Shown in pieces: positions 34,206 to 43,544 of a stretch of DNA of 58,608 nt; position 1 is the stretch's first letter, and every line of letters begins with the position of its first letter. The position numbers and the translations under genes were made by a program. The notes under the pieces were generated by a model. That model did not search any database, was not told where the DNA came from, and was given only the letters and a program-made list of their open reading frames with translations. Source of the DNA: Chitinivibrionales bacterium (lineage in GTDB: Bacteria; Fibrobacterota; Chitinivibrionia; Chitinivibrionales; JANQEN01); NCBI GenBank assembly GCA_028278335.1, contig JANQEN010000118.1, positions 1 to 58,608 on the forward strand, written 5' to 3'.

Positions 34206-34835
34206 CTAGGGTGTAAACTCTTTTACAGTTAAGGCCGGGATCTTTTGAGCATTTAAGTTTGTCAACAATGTTTCTAAGGCAAGGGCAGTATTTGCGTATT
34301 TCTTGTAGCTATCCTTAAAATGGCATTCATGAAAAAGAACTATCGAACCAGGACAAATCTTTTTATCAATCCGAGCGGTTATTCTTTCGGAGGAGGGTCG
34401 CAAAAAATCATAACTGTTGATACTCCATAAGGTGACAGTAAGAGAAAGCTCTTTACAAACAGATAGCAATGCTGGTGTTATTATACCAAAGGGAGGACGG
34501 AAATAACGATTTGGCTCTCCAGTTATATCCTCAATGAGCTCCTTTGTTTTTCTGATTTCAGTGTAGAGATCCTTTTTCCGAACAAAAATAGCCCGTTGAT
34601 GTGAGAACGTGTGATTAGCGAGTAGGTGTCCCTGATTATGTGCCTGTTGGGCCAGGTTTTTATGTTTGCAGATATTTTTACCCGTATAAAAAAATGTTGC
34701 CTTGGCACTTTTCTCTGCAAGGATTTCCAGTAATAGTGGTGTGTTAGAGCTATGGGGTCCATCATCAAAGGTTATGGCAACCGATTCTGCTGATTTAGGA
34801 CCTTTCCAAAGGATTTTATTTTTGAGTACATTCAT
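34206..34835 (-). CDS. Polysaccharide deacetylase (NodB homology domain)
   Basis: This 209-residue protein is essentially one NodB/CE4 domain. It contains TFDDGPHS (catalytic and metal-binding Asp), the metal-binding HTFSH motif, RPPFG, and a late LFHEC in place of the usual LxH motif. CE4 enzymes remove N- or O-acetyl groups from chitin-like polymers, peptidoglycan or other glycans. There is no clear signal peptide, so either it works in the cytoplasm on a precursor or export differs from the classical route. It is followed within 5 bp by the GT2 gene. A terminator for the preceding TPR gene ends just before its start, so it likely has its own promoter in the 70-bp gap. Confidence 0.88.
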   Translation of the reverse strand: MNVLKNKILWKGPKSAESVAITFDDGPHSSNTPLLLEILAEKSAKATFFYTGKNICKHKNLAQQAHNQGHLLANHTFSHQRAIFVRKKDLYTEIRKTKELIEDITGEPNRYFRPPFGIITPALLSVCKELSLTVTLWSINSYDFLRPSSERITARIDKKICPGSIVLFHECHFKDSYKKYANTALALETLLTNLNAQKIPALTVKEFTP

Positions 34836-34853
34836 AGCTGCTAAATCATAATG

Positions 34854-34884
34854 AAAAAAGGGAAAGCTATTATCTTTCCCTTTT
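34854..34884 (-). terminator. Rho-independent terminator of the TPR gene
   Basis: On the minus strand AAAAGGGAAAG pairs perfectly with CTTTCCCTTTT across a 7-nt loop, followed by T. It lies 29 bp after the TPR stop codon and separates that gene from the deacetylase–GT2 unit. Confidence 0.88.
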
Positions 34885-34912
34885 AAAAATAATAATTACA
34901 ATCTAAATTACG

Positions 34913-37900
34913 TTATTTCTTTTTAAGCTCCCTCAATACATCCTCATTTTTAGGACCAAGGGCCTTAGCCTTATTAAGCTGCTTTGTGTAGAGAGCTGTT
35001 TTCTTTTGCACCTTTGCCACCTTAGCAAGCCCAAGATAGCCATAGGGTGACTTTGGCTTCGATTCGACAATACGTTTAAACTGAGAGGTTGCCCGGGGAA
35101 TCTTTGATTCCTTGAGATAAATAATACCTCTTTCATAGAGTGCTGGTACATAGTCCTCTTTAATGTAGGAGATTAACTTATAGGTTTCTGTTGCAGCAGA
35201 AAGCTTGTTTTGTGCTTGCTGAACCTTACCTAAAAGCATGAGGCAGTCAACATTGGTTGGGTCATTGGCCTTAACTGCCTTGATAATGGCAACTGATTCA
35301 TCATACCGTTTGTCTTCATAGAGATCTTTGGCATAGATCAATCTCAGTTTATTATCCTTTGTCAAAGCAATAAGTTCCTTGATTTCAGACTCAGCTTGAC
35401 GTTTCTTACCGGTCTCCTTATAGAGCTTGTATAAAAGCCTTCCTATCTCTACATCATTCTTCTTGATCTTCTTTGCCTTTGACAGCAATCCAATTGCATT
35501 GTCATGCCGTTTTGTTTCAATGTAACATTCAGCAAGAAGAAGCATGATTTCAAGATTGTTCGGTTCAATGGCTGAGACGATTTCAAGATTGATCACTGCT
35601 TGAGAGAACTGCTTTTTGCCAACCAAGAGTTGTCCAACTCGTCGATTTGCCTCAAGATGCTGTGGTTGTAATTTGAGCAACTTTTTATAGGTTGACAGTT
35701 CCTGAGTCTTTCGCTTGAGCGTAAAGTAAATCTTACCTAAATCCTCAAGAATTGCCGGATCATTGGATTTAAGATTTGCCGCTTTAGCAAGCATTGATGC
35801 AGCCTTAGAGCGCAAAGACTTATCCTTCGAATATATCATACCCAACCGTAAAAAGTTTCGCGGATCTTTGGGAAAGAGTTTGATATTACTCTCGTACATG
35901 GTTATGGCGCTCTTTTTGCTGGATTCCTCTCTGAGAAAAGCCATTTTATAGGAAGCATCAGCATCCTTGATCCCAGGCAGTTTTGCATAGGCCTTATAGG
36001 CATTTGCAGCAAGCAGTTTCTTTCCTGTTTTTTCATAGGAAATTGCAAGGGGTTTTAGAATCTTCTTTTTCACATCTACTGAAATTTTTCTCTTTTGCGC
36101 CCGTGCAAAATACTCGGATGCCTTGGCATACTTTTTCTTTTGATAGTAGGCATTTCCAAGAGATTTTAGATAGATGGTATTTTGAAGTTTTGCATCCTTA
36201 ACCATTTCCAAATACTTTATAGTCCCATCGTAATCTTTCTTGCTGTATTTGTCAAGACCCACAGTTTTTGCTACACCATTGTCAGTGGGCTCCTTTTCTA
36301 AGTATTTGACATAGGTTTTAATAGCCTCAGGTTTCTTTTTAATCTTCATCTGAAGATCACCAAGAGCCTTATACTCCTTTTTAGCATTGGGATTAATAAG
36401 AATAACCTGCTCATAGGTCAATATGGCAGCACTATGATTTCCACTTTTTGCCTGACATTCACCGAGAGAAGCCAATACCGCACTGTTCTTTGGATCGATA
36501 TCCGAAGCTTTTTGAAACATTTTTACTGCACCGGAATACTGCTTTTTAGCTTGATAAATCTTACCCAATGAGATATAGGTTTTCACATCAGCCTCACCTA
36601 AGATTATCAATGCATTCAGCACCTTGACAGCTTCGTTATTAAGTTTTTTACTAACAACAATTGCACCATATTCTTTGTAGGCGCCTTTAATCTTTGAATT
36701 GATTTGAAAGGCTTTTCTAAAGGAGAGTAAGGCATCATCAACCTTTTTATTTTCATATAATAATTTACCCAGGGTAATATGGGCCTTTGCATTTTTCGGA
36801 TCTAAGGCCAAATATTTCTTGAGATAGGTGATTCCTTCATTTTTCTTATTAGTCTTAATAGCTATCTCGTATAACTTTTTAAAGACGCTCTTATCCTTTG
36901 GCGTTAGGATTGACAACTCTTTATAGTAGGGATAGGCTCCGGCCAAATCTTTTTTGTCATAGAGATAGTTGGCCAACCGGACTCGCGATTCAATGTTCTT
37001 TTTGTCCTTGACTACGATTTTTTTGTCAAGTTCGATCAATTCTGCCATCTCTTTGCCAATAAGTTCTTTTTTGCCAGCGACTTCACAAGCTTTAATAAGA
37101 TTGGTCCGTATCTCAACTTTGTTGGGCTTCAATTTTTTAGCTTTTGTCAGCAAATCAACTGTTTTTGCTGGCCTCTTTGTTTTCATGTATCCCTCAGCAA
37201 GGAGTTCCATCACCTCCACATCATTTGGTTTCATAGTAGAAACCATCTCCAAATTGGTGATTGCCTCTGTGTACTTCTTCTGCTTTAAAAGGATAACACC
37301 AACTCGCCTGTTTGCTTGCAAGTTTTGCGGTTCAACACTCAACAGCTTTTTATAAGCGGCGAGCTCTTTTGTTTCGTTCTTGAGCTGCCCATAAGCTTCT
37401 CCAAGTTTTTTCCATATGACTGGATTATTCGCACCGAGCACAGAGGCCTTATTGAGCATTGAAACAGCCTTCGCAGTGGTAGCTTTGTCCTTTGAGTAAA
37501 TAAGACCCAGTTGGAGAAAATTACGATGATCCTTAGGAAATGCTTTCGTGTTTGCCGTGTACATGGTAATGGCTGTTTTAACATCCGAATCTTCACGAAG
37601 ATATGCCCCCATGTAGGAAGCATCTGCATCTTTTACCCCGGAGAGCTTTGTATATGCTTCATAGGCCTCGGCAGCTTTCTTTTTATTACCAATCTTTTCA
37701 TAGCTCTCACCAAGAGGCTTTAAAAACTTTCTTCGTGTCGTTACAGAGACTTTTGCAGCTCGAGCCCGGCTGAATACTTCCGCCGATTTATTGTAATTTT
37801 TGATTCTATAGTAAGAAAGTCCTAAGGAGAAGAGATACTTTTCATCTTGTAATTTAGAGGATTTAACCTTTTCTAAATATTTGATTGCCTCGGCATACTC

Positions 37901-39337
37901 CTTTTTGTCAAACTCATATAATCCAATCTTTTTTGCAATGGCATAATCATCGGGCTTCTTTTCCAAATACTTCTTATAAGACGCCATTCCCTCTTTTTGC
38001 TTGTTCGACTTGATTTTAAGATCACCCAATGTCTTATACTCTGTAATAGCTTTGGGATTTAATAATACCACCTGTTCATAGGTAAGAATTGCTCCGGTGA
38101 CATTATTGCTCTTTGCTTGACACTCTCCATAGGAGGCCAAAATTGCAATATTCTTAGTCTCAGTTTTAAGTGCCTCGTTATACATCTTAGCAGCTTCAAC
38201 ATACTGCTTGTTTTCTTTGTAAATATCGGCCAAGGCCACATAGAGCTTTGCATTGGCCTCACCAACACTGATCGCACCTTTAATTGCTCGAATCGCCTCT
38301 TTTTTAAGACTTTTCTTAAGAACAATTTCGATATATTTATGATAGGAACCCTTGATTTTTCTTTTCAATTTTATTGCTTTTCTATATGAACCTAAGGCAC
38401 CATCAAAATCCTTCTCTGAATACATTAAATCAGCTAAGGTTTGGTGTGATTCCGCATCGGTTGAGTCTAAGGCTAGGTAGTTTTTCAAATAAAGAACCGC
38501 ATCTTTTTTAATCTTCTTCTTTAAGGCAATCTGGTAGAGATTCTTAAACACCTTTGGATCGTCGGGGGTAAGAATAGCAAGCTCTTTATATATAGGAAAG
38601 GCACTATTCTCCTTTTTTGCTTCCATTAAATAGGCTGCATGTCGTTGACGAGATTTCATATTTTTTTTGTCAAGTTTAATAATCTCTGGATCAACATGGG
38701 TAAGGGCCTGTTTGTCTCCCAATTTTTCATAGCACATGGCCAATTGAAGCCAAAACTTTAAGGAGGTAGGTTTCTTCTTGACAATTGCCTCAAGCTGCTC
38801 AGCAGCACCTTTGAAATCCTTTTCCTTACGATAGATCTCTTTGAGTATAATACGCGATTCATAGAGATTTTTATCGAGATTTATTGCAGACTCCGCTGCA
38901 TCACGAGCCTTGTCCCAATTCTCCATTTTAACAGCACTGGTTGCGATACCCTCGGCAGCTTCGGCAGTGCGGTTGAGAATGTAACTACGTTGATAAAACT
39001 TTAAGGCCTCAGGATATTTTTTTATCTTAAAATTGGCTCGTCCCAATCCTAAATATATGCGAGGTTCACTGGGATTTACTTTTTGTGCACTTTGGTAACA
39101 GTAGAGAATTCTTTCGTGAGCACCTTTGCTCTTTTCGTAAGCTTCGGCGAGTTTAAGCCAAACCTCTAAGGTTCTTTTTGGGGCAGGTATATTTGCCTCA
39201 GCATATTCAATTGCTTCTTTATATTTACTTCCCTTAAAGAGACTCTCAAATTTTTCGTCTCCAAATATCGTGAGCGCTGTGATACAGATAAGACCAATAA
39301 CTACAGGTACTGTAGATTTGTTCCTTCTTTGTAACAT
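34913..39337 (-). CDS. 1474-residue TPR protein with 555-residue internal duplication
   Basis: An N-terminal membrane/signal segment (about 11-27) is followed by a very long lysine-rich array of about 40 tetratricopeptide-like helical pairs. The array consists of two homologous halves with a constant shift of 555 residues: YKELAILTP at 250 and YKELSILTP at 805, GECQAKS at 404 and 959, KDADASY at 569 and 1124. Both lack large indels relative to each other. A single ~140-residue TPR tail follows. TPR arrays bind proteins and build scaffolds. In glycan loci they often belong to outer-membrane export or assembly (BcsC/AlgK-like), but no beta-barrel domain is present here. GGGAGG precedes the start by about 9 nt. 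It forms a single-gene unit. Confidence 0.88.
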   Translation of the reverse strand: MLQRRNKSTVPVVIGLICITALTIFGDEKFESLFKGSKYKEAIEYAEANIPAPKRTLEVWLKLAEAYEKSKGAHERILYCYQSAQKVNPSEPRIYLGLGRANFKIKKYPEALKFYQRSYILNRTAEAAEGIATSAVKMENWDKARDAAESAINLDKNLYESRIILKEIYRKEKDFKGAAEQLEAIVKKKPTSLKFWLQLAMCYEKLGDKQALTHVDPEIIKLDKKNMKSRQRHAAYLMEAKKENSAFPIYKELAILTPDDPKVFKNLYQIALKKKIKKDAVLYLKNYLALDSTDAESHQTLADLMYSEKDFDGALGSYRKAIKLKRKIKGSYHKYIEIVLKKSLKKEAIRAIKGAISVGEANAKLYVALADIYKENKQYVEAAKMYNEALKTETKNIAILASYGECQAKSNNVTGAILTYEQVVLLNPKAITEYKTLGDLKIKSNKQKEGMASYKKYLEKKPDDYAIAKKIGLYEFDKKEYAEAIKYLEKVKSSKLQDEKYLFSLGLSYYRIKNYNKSAEVFSRARAAKVSVTTRRKFLKPLGESYEKIGNKKKAAEAYEAYTKLSGVKDADASYMGAYLREDSDVKTAITMYTANTKAFPKDHRNFLQLGLIYSKDKATTAKAVSMLNKASVLGANNPVIWKKLGEAYGQLKNETKELAAYKKLLSVEPQNLQANRRVGVILLKQKKYTEAITNLEMVSTMKPNDVEVMELLAEGYMKTKRPAKTVDLLTKAKKLKPNKVEIRTNLIKACEVAGKKELIGKEMAELIELDKKIVVKDKKNIESRVRLANYLYDKKDLAGAYPYYKELSILTPKDKSVFKKLYEIAIKTNKKNEGITYLKKYLALDPKNAKAHITLGKLLYENKKVDDALLSFRKAFQINSKIKGAYKEYGAIVVSKKLNNEAVKVLNALIILGEADVKTYISLGKIYQAKKQYSGAVKMFQKASDIDPKNSAVLASLGECQAKSGNHSAAILTYEQVILINPNAKKEYKALGDLQMKIKKKPEAIKTYVKYLEKEPTDNGVAKTVGLDKYSKKDYDGTIKYLEMVKDAKLQNTIYLKSLGNAYYQKKKYAKASEYFARAQKRKISVDVKKKILKPLAISYEKTGKKLLAANAYKAYAKLPGIKDADASYKMAFLREESSKKSAITMYESNIKLFPKDPRNFLRLGMIYSKDKSLRSKAASMLAKAANLKSNDPAILEDLGKIYFTLKRKTQELSTYKKLLKLQPQHLEANRRVGQLLVGKKQFSQAVINLEIVSAIEPNNLEIMLLLAECYIETKRHDNAIGLLSKAKKIKKNDVEIGRLLYKLYKETGKKRQAESEIKELIALTKDNKLRLIYAKDLYEDKRYDESVAIIKAVKANDPTNVDCLMLLGKVQQAQNKLSAATETYKLISYIKEDYVPALYERGIIYLKESKIPRATSQFKRIVESKPKSPYGYLGLAKVAKVQKKTALYTKQLNKAKALGPKNEDVLRELKKK

Positions 39338-39704
39338 GGCCTAGACCTCCCTTAATTTTATAGGATTAAAACAGTTACATGTTCTTTTCTATGGTAAATA
39401 TAATGCTTCTTTTTAATATACATTCAGTTAGTAAGTTCAACTAAGCATTGATTGAAAATTAATTATACCTTAATTGAGTGATTTTTTTGAGAAAATATTG
39501 CCTTAGACGTGCTACTAATGGGTTCGCTAAAAACGGAGCTTAACCTGGAAGGTTAAGTGAGTATTTTAAAGAATCCCAGGAGTAGTGTGGATAATGTGAG
39601 ATTTTCCACCGGGCATACACAGTTAAACTGCAGCCTTGGCTGCTTTTACATTACCCAGCTGAATGAAATGAAAAATAAAATCGCTCATTTTAGGTTGAAA
39701 GTTC
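39338..39704. other. Gap between TPR and HAD genes with two small hairpins
   Basis: No gene is visible in these 367 bp. There is a perfect 8-bp hairpin CTTAACCT-GGA-AGGTTAAG (39539-39557). A second, GCAGCC-TT-GGCTGC, lies around 39632-39645 and is followed by TTTT, so it may act as a weak terminator. The upstream region of the TPR gene should also hold its promoter, which I cannot recognise. Confidence 0.45.
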
Positions 39705-40226
39705 TTAACAGGTGAAAATCAATGAAAGTGCCTCATTAAAATCATTTGCATCAAAGGACTCCTTGGAATATTTACTTTTTAAAATAATGCTTTTTAGGTC
39801 ATCTAATTTAATTCTATCACTTGGTTGGTCACCAATCATAAAGGATTGCTCTATGGCAATATTAAAATCATCGGCAGCCTTAAGTATCATACCGGGGTTT
39901 GGTTTTCGCATTTCTGAATCCTCTTTATACTTTTCCACAGTCGCTTCGGTATGGAAGGGGCAGTAATAGAATCCAGCAATGGCAATACCCTTTTCTAAAA
40001 AGATATCACTCATCCACTCATGGAGTTCCTGAACATTTTGTTCTGTGTAGTAGCCTCGCGCCACACCGGATTGATTAGTAATTACTATAATAAGGTACTC
40101 TTTGTCCTGAATATTTTTGCAAAAATCAAATATGCCATCAACAAATTCTACATCTTCCTTCTTATAAATATAGCCCTTGTCAACGATGATCACGCCATCT
40201 CTATCTAAAAATACTGCCTTTTTCAT
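39705..40226 (-). CDS. HAD-IIIA phosphatase (GmhB/HisB-N-like)
   Basis: This 173-residue protein shows the HAD motifs FLDRDGV (nucleophile Asp8 and Asp10), ITNQSG, the Lys of MRKPNPGM and IGDQPSD. It belongs to the histidinol-phosphate/heptose-bisphosphate phosphatase group. GmhB enzymes usually have a zinc loop with C-x-H…C-x-C. Here only YCPFH is kept, while the second cysteine pair is replaced by DSEM, so the zinc site appears lost. The substrate may be a sugar phosphate for envelope glycan synthesis, judging from the adjacent glycan cluster, but this is inference. It is divergent from the GT4 gene across 165 bp. Confidence 0.85.
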   Translation of the reverse strand: MKKAVFLDRDGVIIVDKGYIYKKEDVEFVDGIFDFCKNIQDKEYLIIVITNQSGVARGYYTEQNVQELHEWMSDIFLEKGIAIAGFYYCPFHTEATVEKYKEDSEMRKPNPGMILKAADDFNIAIEQSFMIGDQPSDRIKLDDLKSIILKSKYSKESFDANDFNEALSLIFTC

Positions 40227-40391
40227 ATGCCAACTTCTTTCAAATTGAGTTGATTGTGTCTTTGTTACACAGTATGCTTTTAAGATGTTGGGATTTTTTT
40301 TCTCTCTGTCATAGCAGAAAATATTTTATCCTTACATGATTTAAATTAATATTTAATAGCTTGATTTACAACACCCATACATACCTTATCT

Positions 40392-41504
40392 ATGAAAATT
40401 GTACACTACTCCTATGATAGCACAAAAAATCCCTACTGTGCCGGGGGTGGTGCCTATCGATCGTTATCGGTGCATTCAATACTAGCTGCAAAAAATCCCG
40501 AATACACCATTACCTTTTATTCAGGTAATTATAAAGGTGCAAAAGCATATAATGAGGGAAATAGTAATTTCCTCTTTTTAGGGAGTGCTATTAATTATCT
40601 CATAGATAGACTCATTTTTTCAATTGTAGCAACAATTCACTCTCTTTTTGTTAACGCTGATATTATCGTCGTTGAATTCTCAGCGTACTCTCCTGTCTTA
40701 ACCCCTTTGATTCGTCGAAGAAAATGTGTTGTCCAATTTCACCATTTCCAGGGAAAACAGGCACTTAAAAAATATGGATTAGTTGGTCTTTTACCCCTGT
40801 TAACCGAAAACATGACTTTGTGGTTTGCAAAAAACATTATTACTCCCGCCGATAGTACAGCACAACGGATAAAAGATAAGTTTGGTGAGGACAAAAGAAT
40901 TCGGGCCGGTTATAATGGATTTGATCAATCCCTTTTAAAACGCAATAGAGAAGACGGCAAATTTATACTCTCTCTCGGCCGTATTGATATTTTCATGAAG
41001 GGTTTAGATATTCTTATTCCAGCCTTTGAAAAAATTGCCCAAGACTATCCAGACTACAAGCTGATTATCGCTGGAAGAGGTGCTGAAAAGGATATGACCT
41101 GGTGTAAGAAACGAATCCAAGAGTCAGAAGTTTCACAGCAGATATCCCTTAAGCTTGACATTGCAAAGGAGACCAAAATGAAACTCCTTGCAGAGGCAAC
41201 CTTTGTTTGTATACCCTCTCGGTTTGAGGGATGGTGTATAGTCGCCATAGAGGCTGCAGCATCTATGAAAGCAACCCTGGGAACAGAGATTGATGGTTTA
41301 CGAGACTCGATAAAAAACAATGAAACCGGTATTTTAGTACCCTCCGAGGATATCAATGCCTTAGCACAGAATATGAAATTACTCATTAATAATGTACGAC
41401 TGAGGACCATTCTTAGTGAGAATGGCTACACCTGGTCACAAAACTTCACCTGGGAAAAGGTTGCCCAGATTCAACATGAGTTATATTTAGATATCCTGAG
41501 ATAG
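40392..41504 (+). CDS. GT4-family glycosyltransferase
   Basis: This 370-residue protein has a Rossmann-type N-terminal half and a C-terminal GT1/GT4 domain. LGRIDIFMKGLDILI and LIIAGRG provide the nucleotide-sugar-binding loop, and FEGWCIVAIEAAA holds the E-x7-E motif of retaining GT-B enzymes. It transfers a sugar from an activated donor, presumably onto a lipid-linked or surface glycan. It opens a plus-strand run of five envelope-glycan genes (40392-46954). The start at 40392 has no strong ribosome-binding site. A gap of 46 bp separates it from the radical SAM gene. Confidence 0.9.
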   Translation: MKIVHYSYDSTKNPYCAGGGAYRSLSVHSILAAKNPEYTITFYSGNYKGAKAYNEGNSNFLFLGSAINYLIDRLIFSIVATIHSLFVNADIIVVEFSAYSPVLTPLIRRRKCVVQFHHFQGKQALKKYGLVGLLPLLTENMTLWFAKNIITPADSTAQRIKDKFGEDKRIRAGYNGFDQSLLKRNREDGKFILSLGRIDIFMKGLDILIPAFEKIAQDYPDYKLIIAGRGAEKDMTWCKKRIQESEVSQQISLKLDIAKETKMKLLAEATFVCIPSRFEGWCIVAIEAAASMKATLGTEIDGLRDSIKNNETGILVPSEDINALAQNMKLLINNVRLRTILSENGYTWSQNFTWEKVAQIQHELYLDILR

Positions 41505-41550
41505 GAATGGTTGTTAAGAAAAAGTTTATGAATTGGAGAATAAAGCACCT

Positions 41551-42594
41551 ATGAACCCGTCGACACGTGCAGTTATATATGTGGGTTTTGAATGTAATAT
41601 TAAATGTAAGTTTTGTTATTATAAGAACCATACTGGATGGAGAAAACTCTTCTATCTCATACTACAAGCATTGATTTTTAGATTTGTATTTGGAGACACG
41701 AAAGTTGACATTACTGGTGGGGAGCCAACTGTATACCCGCATATAATTAGATTAGTAAAATTTTGTAAGCTTATCGGACTACGACCTACAATAATTACCA
41801 ATGGAATTGCATTAGGAAGTCGGAAAAAAGTAGAATCATTAAAAAATGCTGGTCTATTTGATTTTTTAATCTCAATACATGGGTTAGATGAAGTGTATAA
41901 CTATACGGTAGATATTAAAAATGCCTTTGCCGTACAAGCTAAAGCAATAAATAACCTTAATGACCTAAAAATCCCTTTTCGCGCAAATGTTACCATTACA
42001 AAGCTCAACTATAAACAATTAGTGGATATTGCAAAGTATTGCATCAATATCGGAGCTAAAGTTGTAAATTTTATCTCTTTTAATCCTTTCAGCGATTGGA
42101 AAGAGATCTCAGAAATAGATTTCCAAGAGAAGCATTCAACCATTGCTCCTTATTTGAAAGATGCAATAGACCATTTGAGTTCCAAGGGAATTGAGACAAA
42201 TGTTCGATATTTTCCATTTTGCCAAATTAAAAAATATGAAAAGTATCAACAAAATTTTTCTCAAGTTATATATGATTCTCACGAATGGGATTATGCATCT
42301 TCGTCTAAACGAAAAAATCCGTGGTATTTTGTTAGTTTCATTTTTAACAAACATTTCTTAAAAAAATCACATAAAGACCAAGAACAATCTCTTATAAAAC
42401 AAAGCTTTATTGCAAGAAAAAATCATTGTAAACATACTCAAAAATGTAATAAATGTGCCCTAAATAAAATCTGTGATGGCTTAACTAACCAATACCTTCA
42501 ACGATATGGTGATAATGAATTATCACCTTATGATGGCGAGCTAATCAAAGAGATTGATTTCTTTATGAAACAACAAGATCGGTACATTGACTAA
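41551..42594 (+). CDS. Radical SAM protein with C-terminal cysteine cluster
   Basis: This protein has 347 residues if read from ATG at 41551. A TTG at 41533 in the same frame is an alternative start. The radical SAM motif CNIKCKFC is at about residues 15-22, followed by DITGGEPT (the GGE motif) and the typical half-barrel. The C-terminus carries C-x3-…C-x2-C-x5-C (HCKHTQKCNKCALNKIC), comparable to auxiliary-cluster domains of SPASM/twitch type. The family performs radical chemistry on peptides, sugars or cofactors. Its place between GT4 and GT2 genes hints at modification of a glycan or lipid carrier, but a peptide substrate cannot be excluded. Codon use is more AT-rich by eye than in the flanking GT4 and YfhO genes. 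Confidence 0.88.
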   Translation: MNPSTRAVIYVGFECNIKCKFCYYKNHTGWRKLFYLILQALIFRFVFGDTKVDITGGEPTVYPHIIRLVKFCKLIGLRPTIITNGIALGSRKKVESLKNAGLFDFLISIHGLDEVYNYTVDIKNAFAVQAKAINNLNDLKIPFRANVTITKLNYKQLVDIAKYCINIGAKVVNFISFNPFSDWKEISEIDFQEKHSTIAPYLKDAIDHLSSKGIETNVRYFPFCQIKKYEKYQQNFSQVIYDSHEWDYASSSKRKNPWYFVSFIFNKHFLKKSHKDQEQSLIKQSFIARKNHCKHTQKCNKCALNKICDGLTNQYLQRYGDNELSPYDGELIKEIDFFMKQQDRYID

Positions 42595-42621
42595 TTTTTA
42601 ATCTCAATAAGGATTATCTGA

Positions 42622-43536
42622 TTGAAATATAGATCTCCATCAGTAGCAATCATCATTTTAAATTGGAATTCTAAGGAATATACTGAACAATGTTTAGCCT
42701 CATTGAATAAAATGGACTTTAGAAAGTTCTCTGTATTCGTTGTAGATTGCGGTTCGAATGACAATTCACAGAAACATTTATTGAATTGTTTTCCTTGGAT
42801 AACTTTAATTGAATGTGATAGAAATCCAGGAGCAGCTGCAGGAAGGAACTTAGGGTTGGCTAAAGCAATGAACGACTCCTTCGATTATTTTCTATTCCTT
42901 GATAACGATACCGAGGTTTCTGCAAGTTTTTTAACAGAGCTAATTTCAGCAGCAGAATCAAAGAAGAATTATTCAATATTTGCACCAATGATCTATTTCT
43001 ATGGAATGGAAAGCAAAATATGGTATGCTGGTGGGAGGTTGAGCCAATTTAGGGGTGTACCAATTCATGATGGATTCAAGAAGAGAGAGACTATTCAGCA
43101 TTCAAAAGCAAAACAAGTTGGGTACATACCCAGCACAGCAATGCTAAATAGACGATCCGTTATTGAATCGCTTAAAAAAATGGATGAAACTTTTTTTGTG
43201 TATGGAGAAGACGCAGACTGGTATCTACGAGCATCCAAATTAGGATTTAAAGGTTATTACGTTCCAAACGCTAAAGTTTGGCATAAAGAAGGTGTCACCC
43301 GTAAAAATAAAGGAAATCGATTTAGAAAATATTTAAGTACAAGAAACATTATGTATTTGGTATACAAGCATAATAGCAAACTCTCATTTTTCCTTTTCAT
43401 CATCTATTTTACATTTATTCGTATGTCAATCCATTCATTTAAGTATACTTTAAAAAGAGAATTCCCTGAGGTTATTGGACTTTGGCAGGGATATTTTGCT
43501 TTTTGGCCCCTATTAGGAAGGCAAAAGGAAAATTAA
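42622..43536 (+). CDS. GT2-family glycosyltransferase (rhamnosyltransferase-like)
   Basis: This 304-residue soluble GT2 has VAIIILNWNS, VDCGSNDNS, the DxD-type LDNDTEV motif and a C-terminal EDADWYLR helix. This set is typical of single-addition transferases such as rhamnosyl or galactosyl transferases. The TTG start at 42622 is supported by AAGGA 8 nt upstream. It lies 27 bp after the radical SAM gene and slightly upstream of the flippase-like gene, so the three appear co-transcribed. The last ~50 residues are hydrophobic, suggesting membrane association. The donor sugar is not determinable. Confidence 0.88.
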   Translation: MKYRSPSVAIIILNWNSKEYTEQCLASLNKMDFRKFSVFVVDCGSNDNSQKHLLNCFPWITLIECDRNPGAAAGRNLGLAKAMNDSFDYFLFLDNDTEVSASFLTELISAAESKKNYSIFAPMIYFYGMESKIWYAGGRLSQFRGVPIHDGFKKRETIQHSKAKQVGYIPSTAMLNRRSVIESLKKMDETFFVYGEDADWYLRASKLGFKGYYVPNAKVWHKEGVTRKNKGNRFRKYLSTRNIMYLVYKHNSKLSFFLFIIYFTFIRMSIHSFKYTLKREFPEVIGLWQGYFAFWPLLGRQKEN

Positions 43537-43544
43537 GTCAAAAA

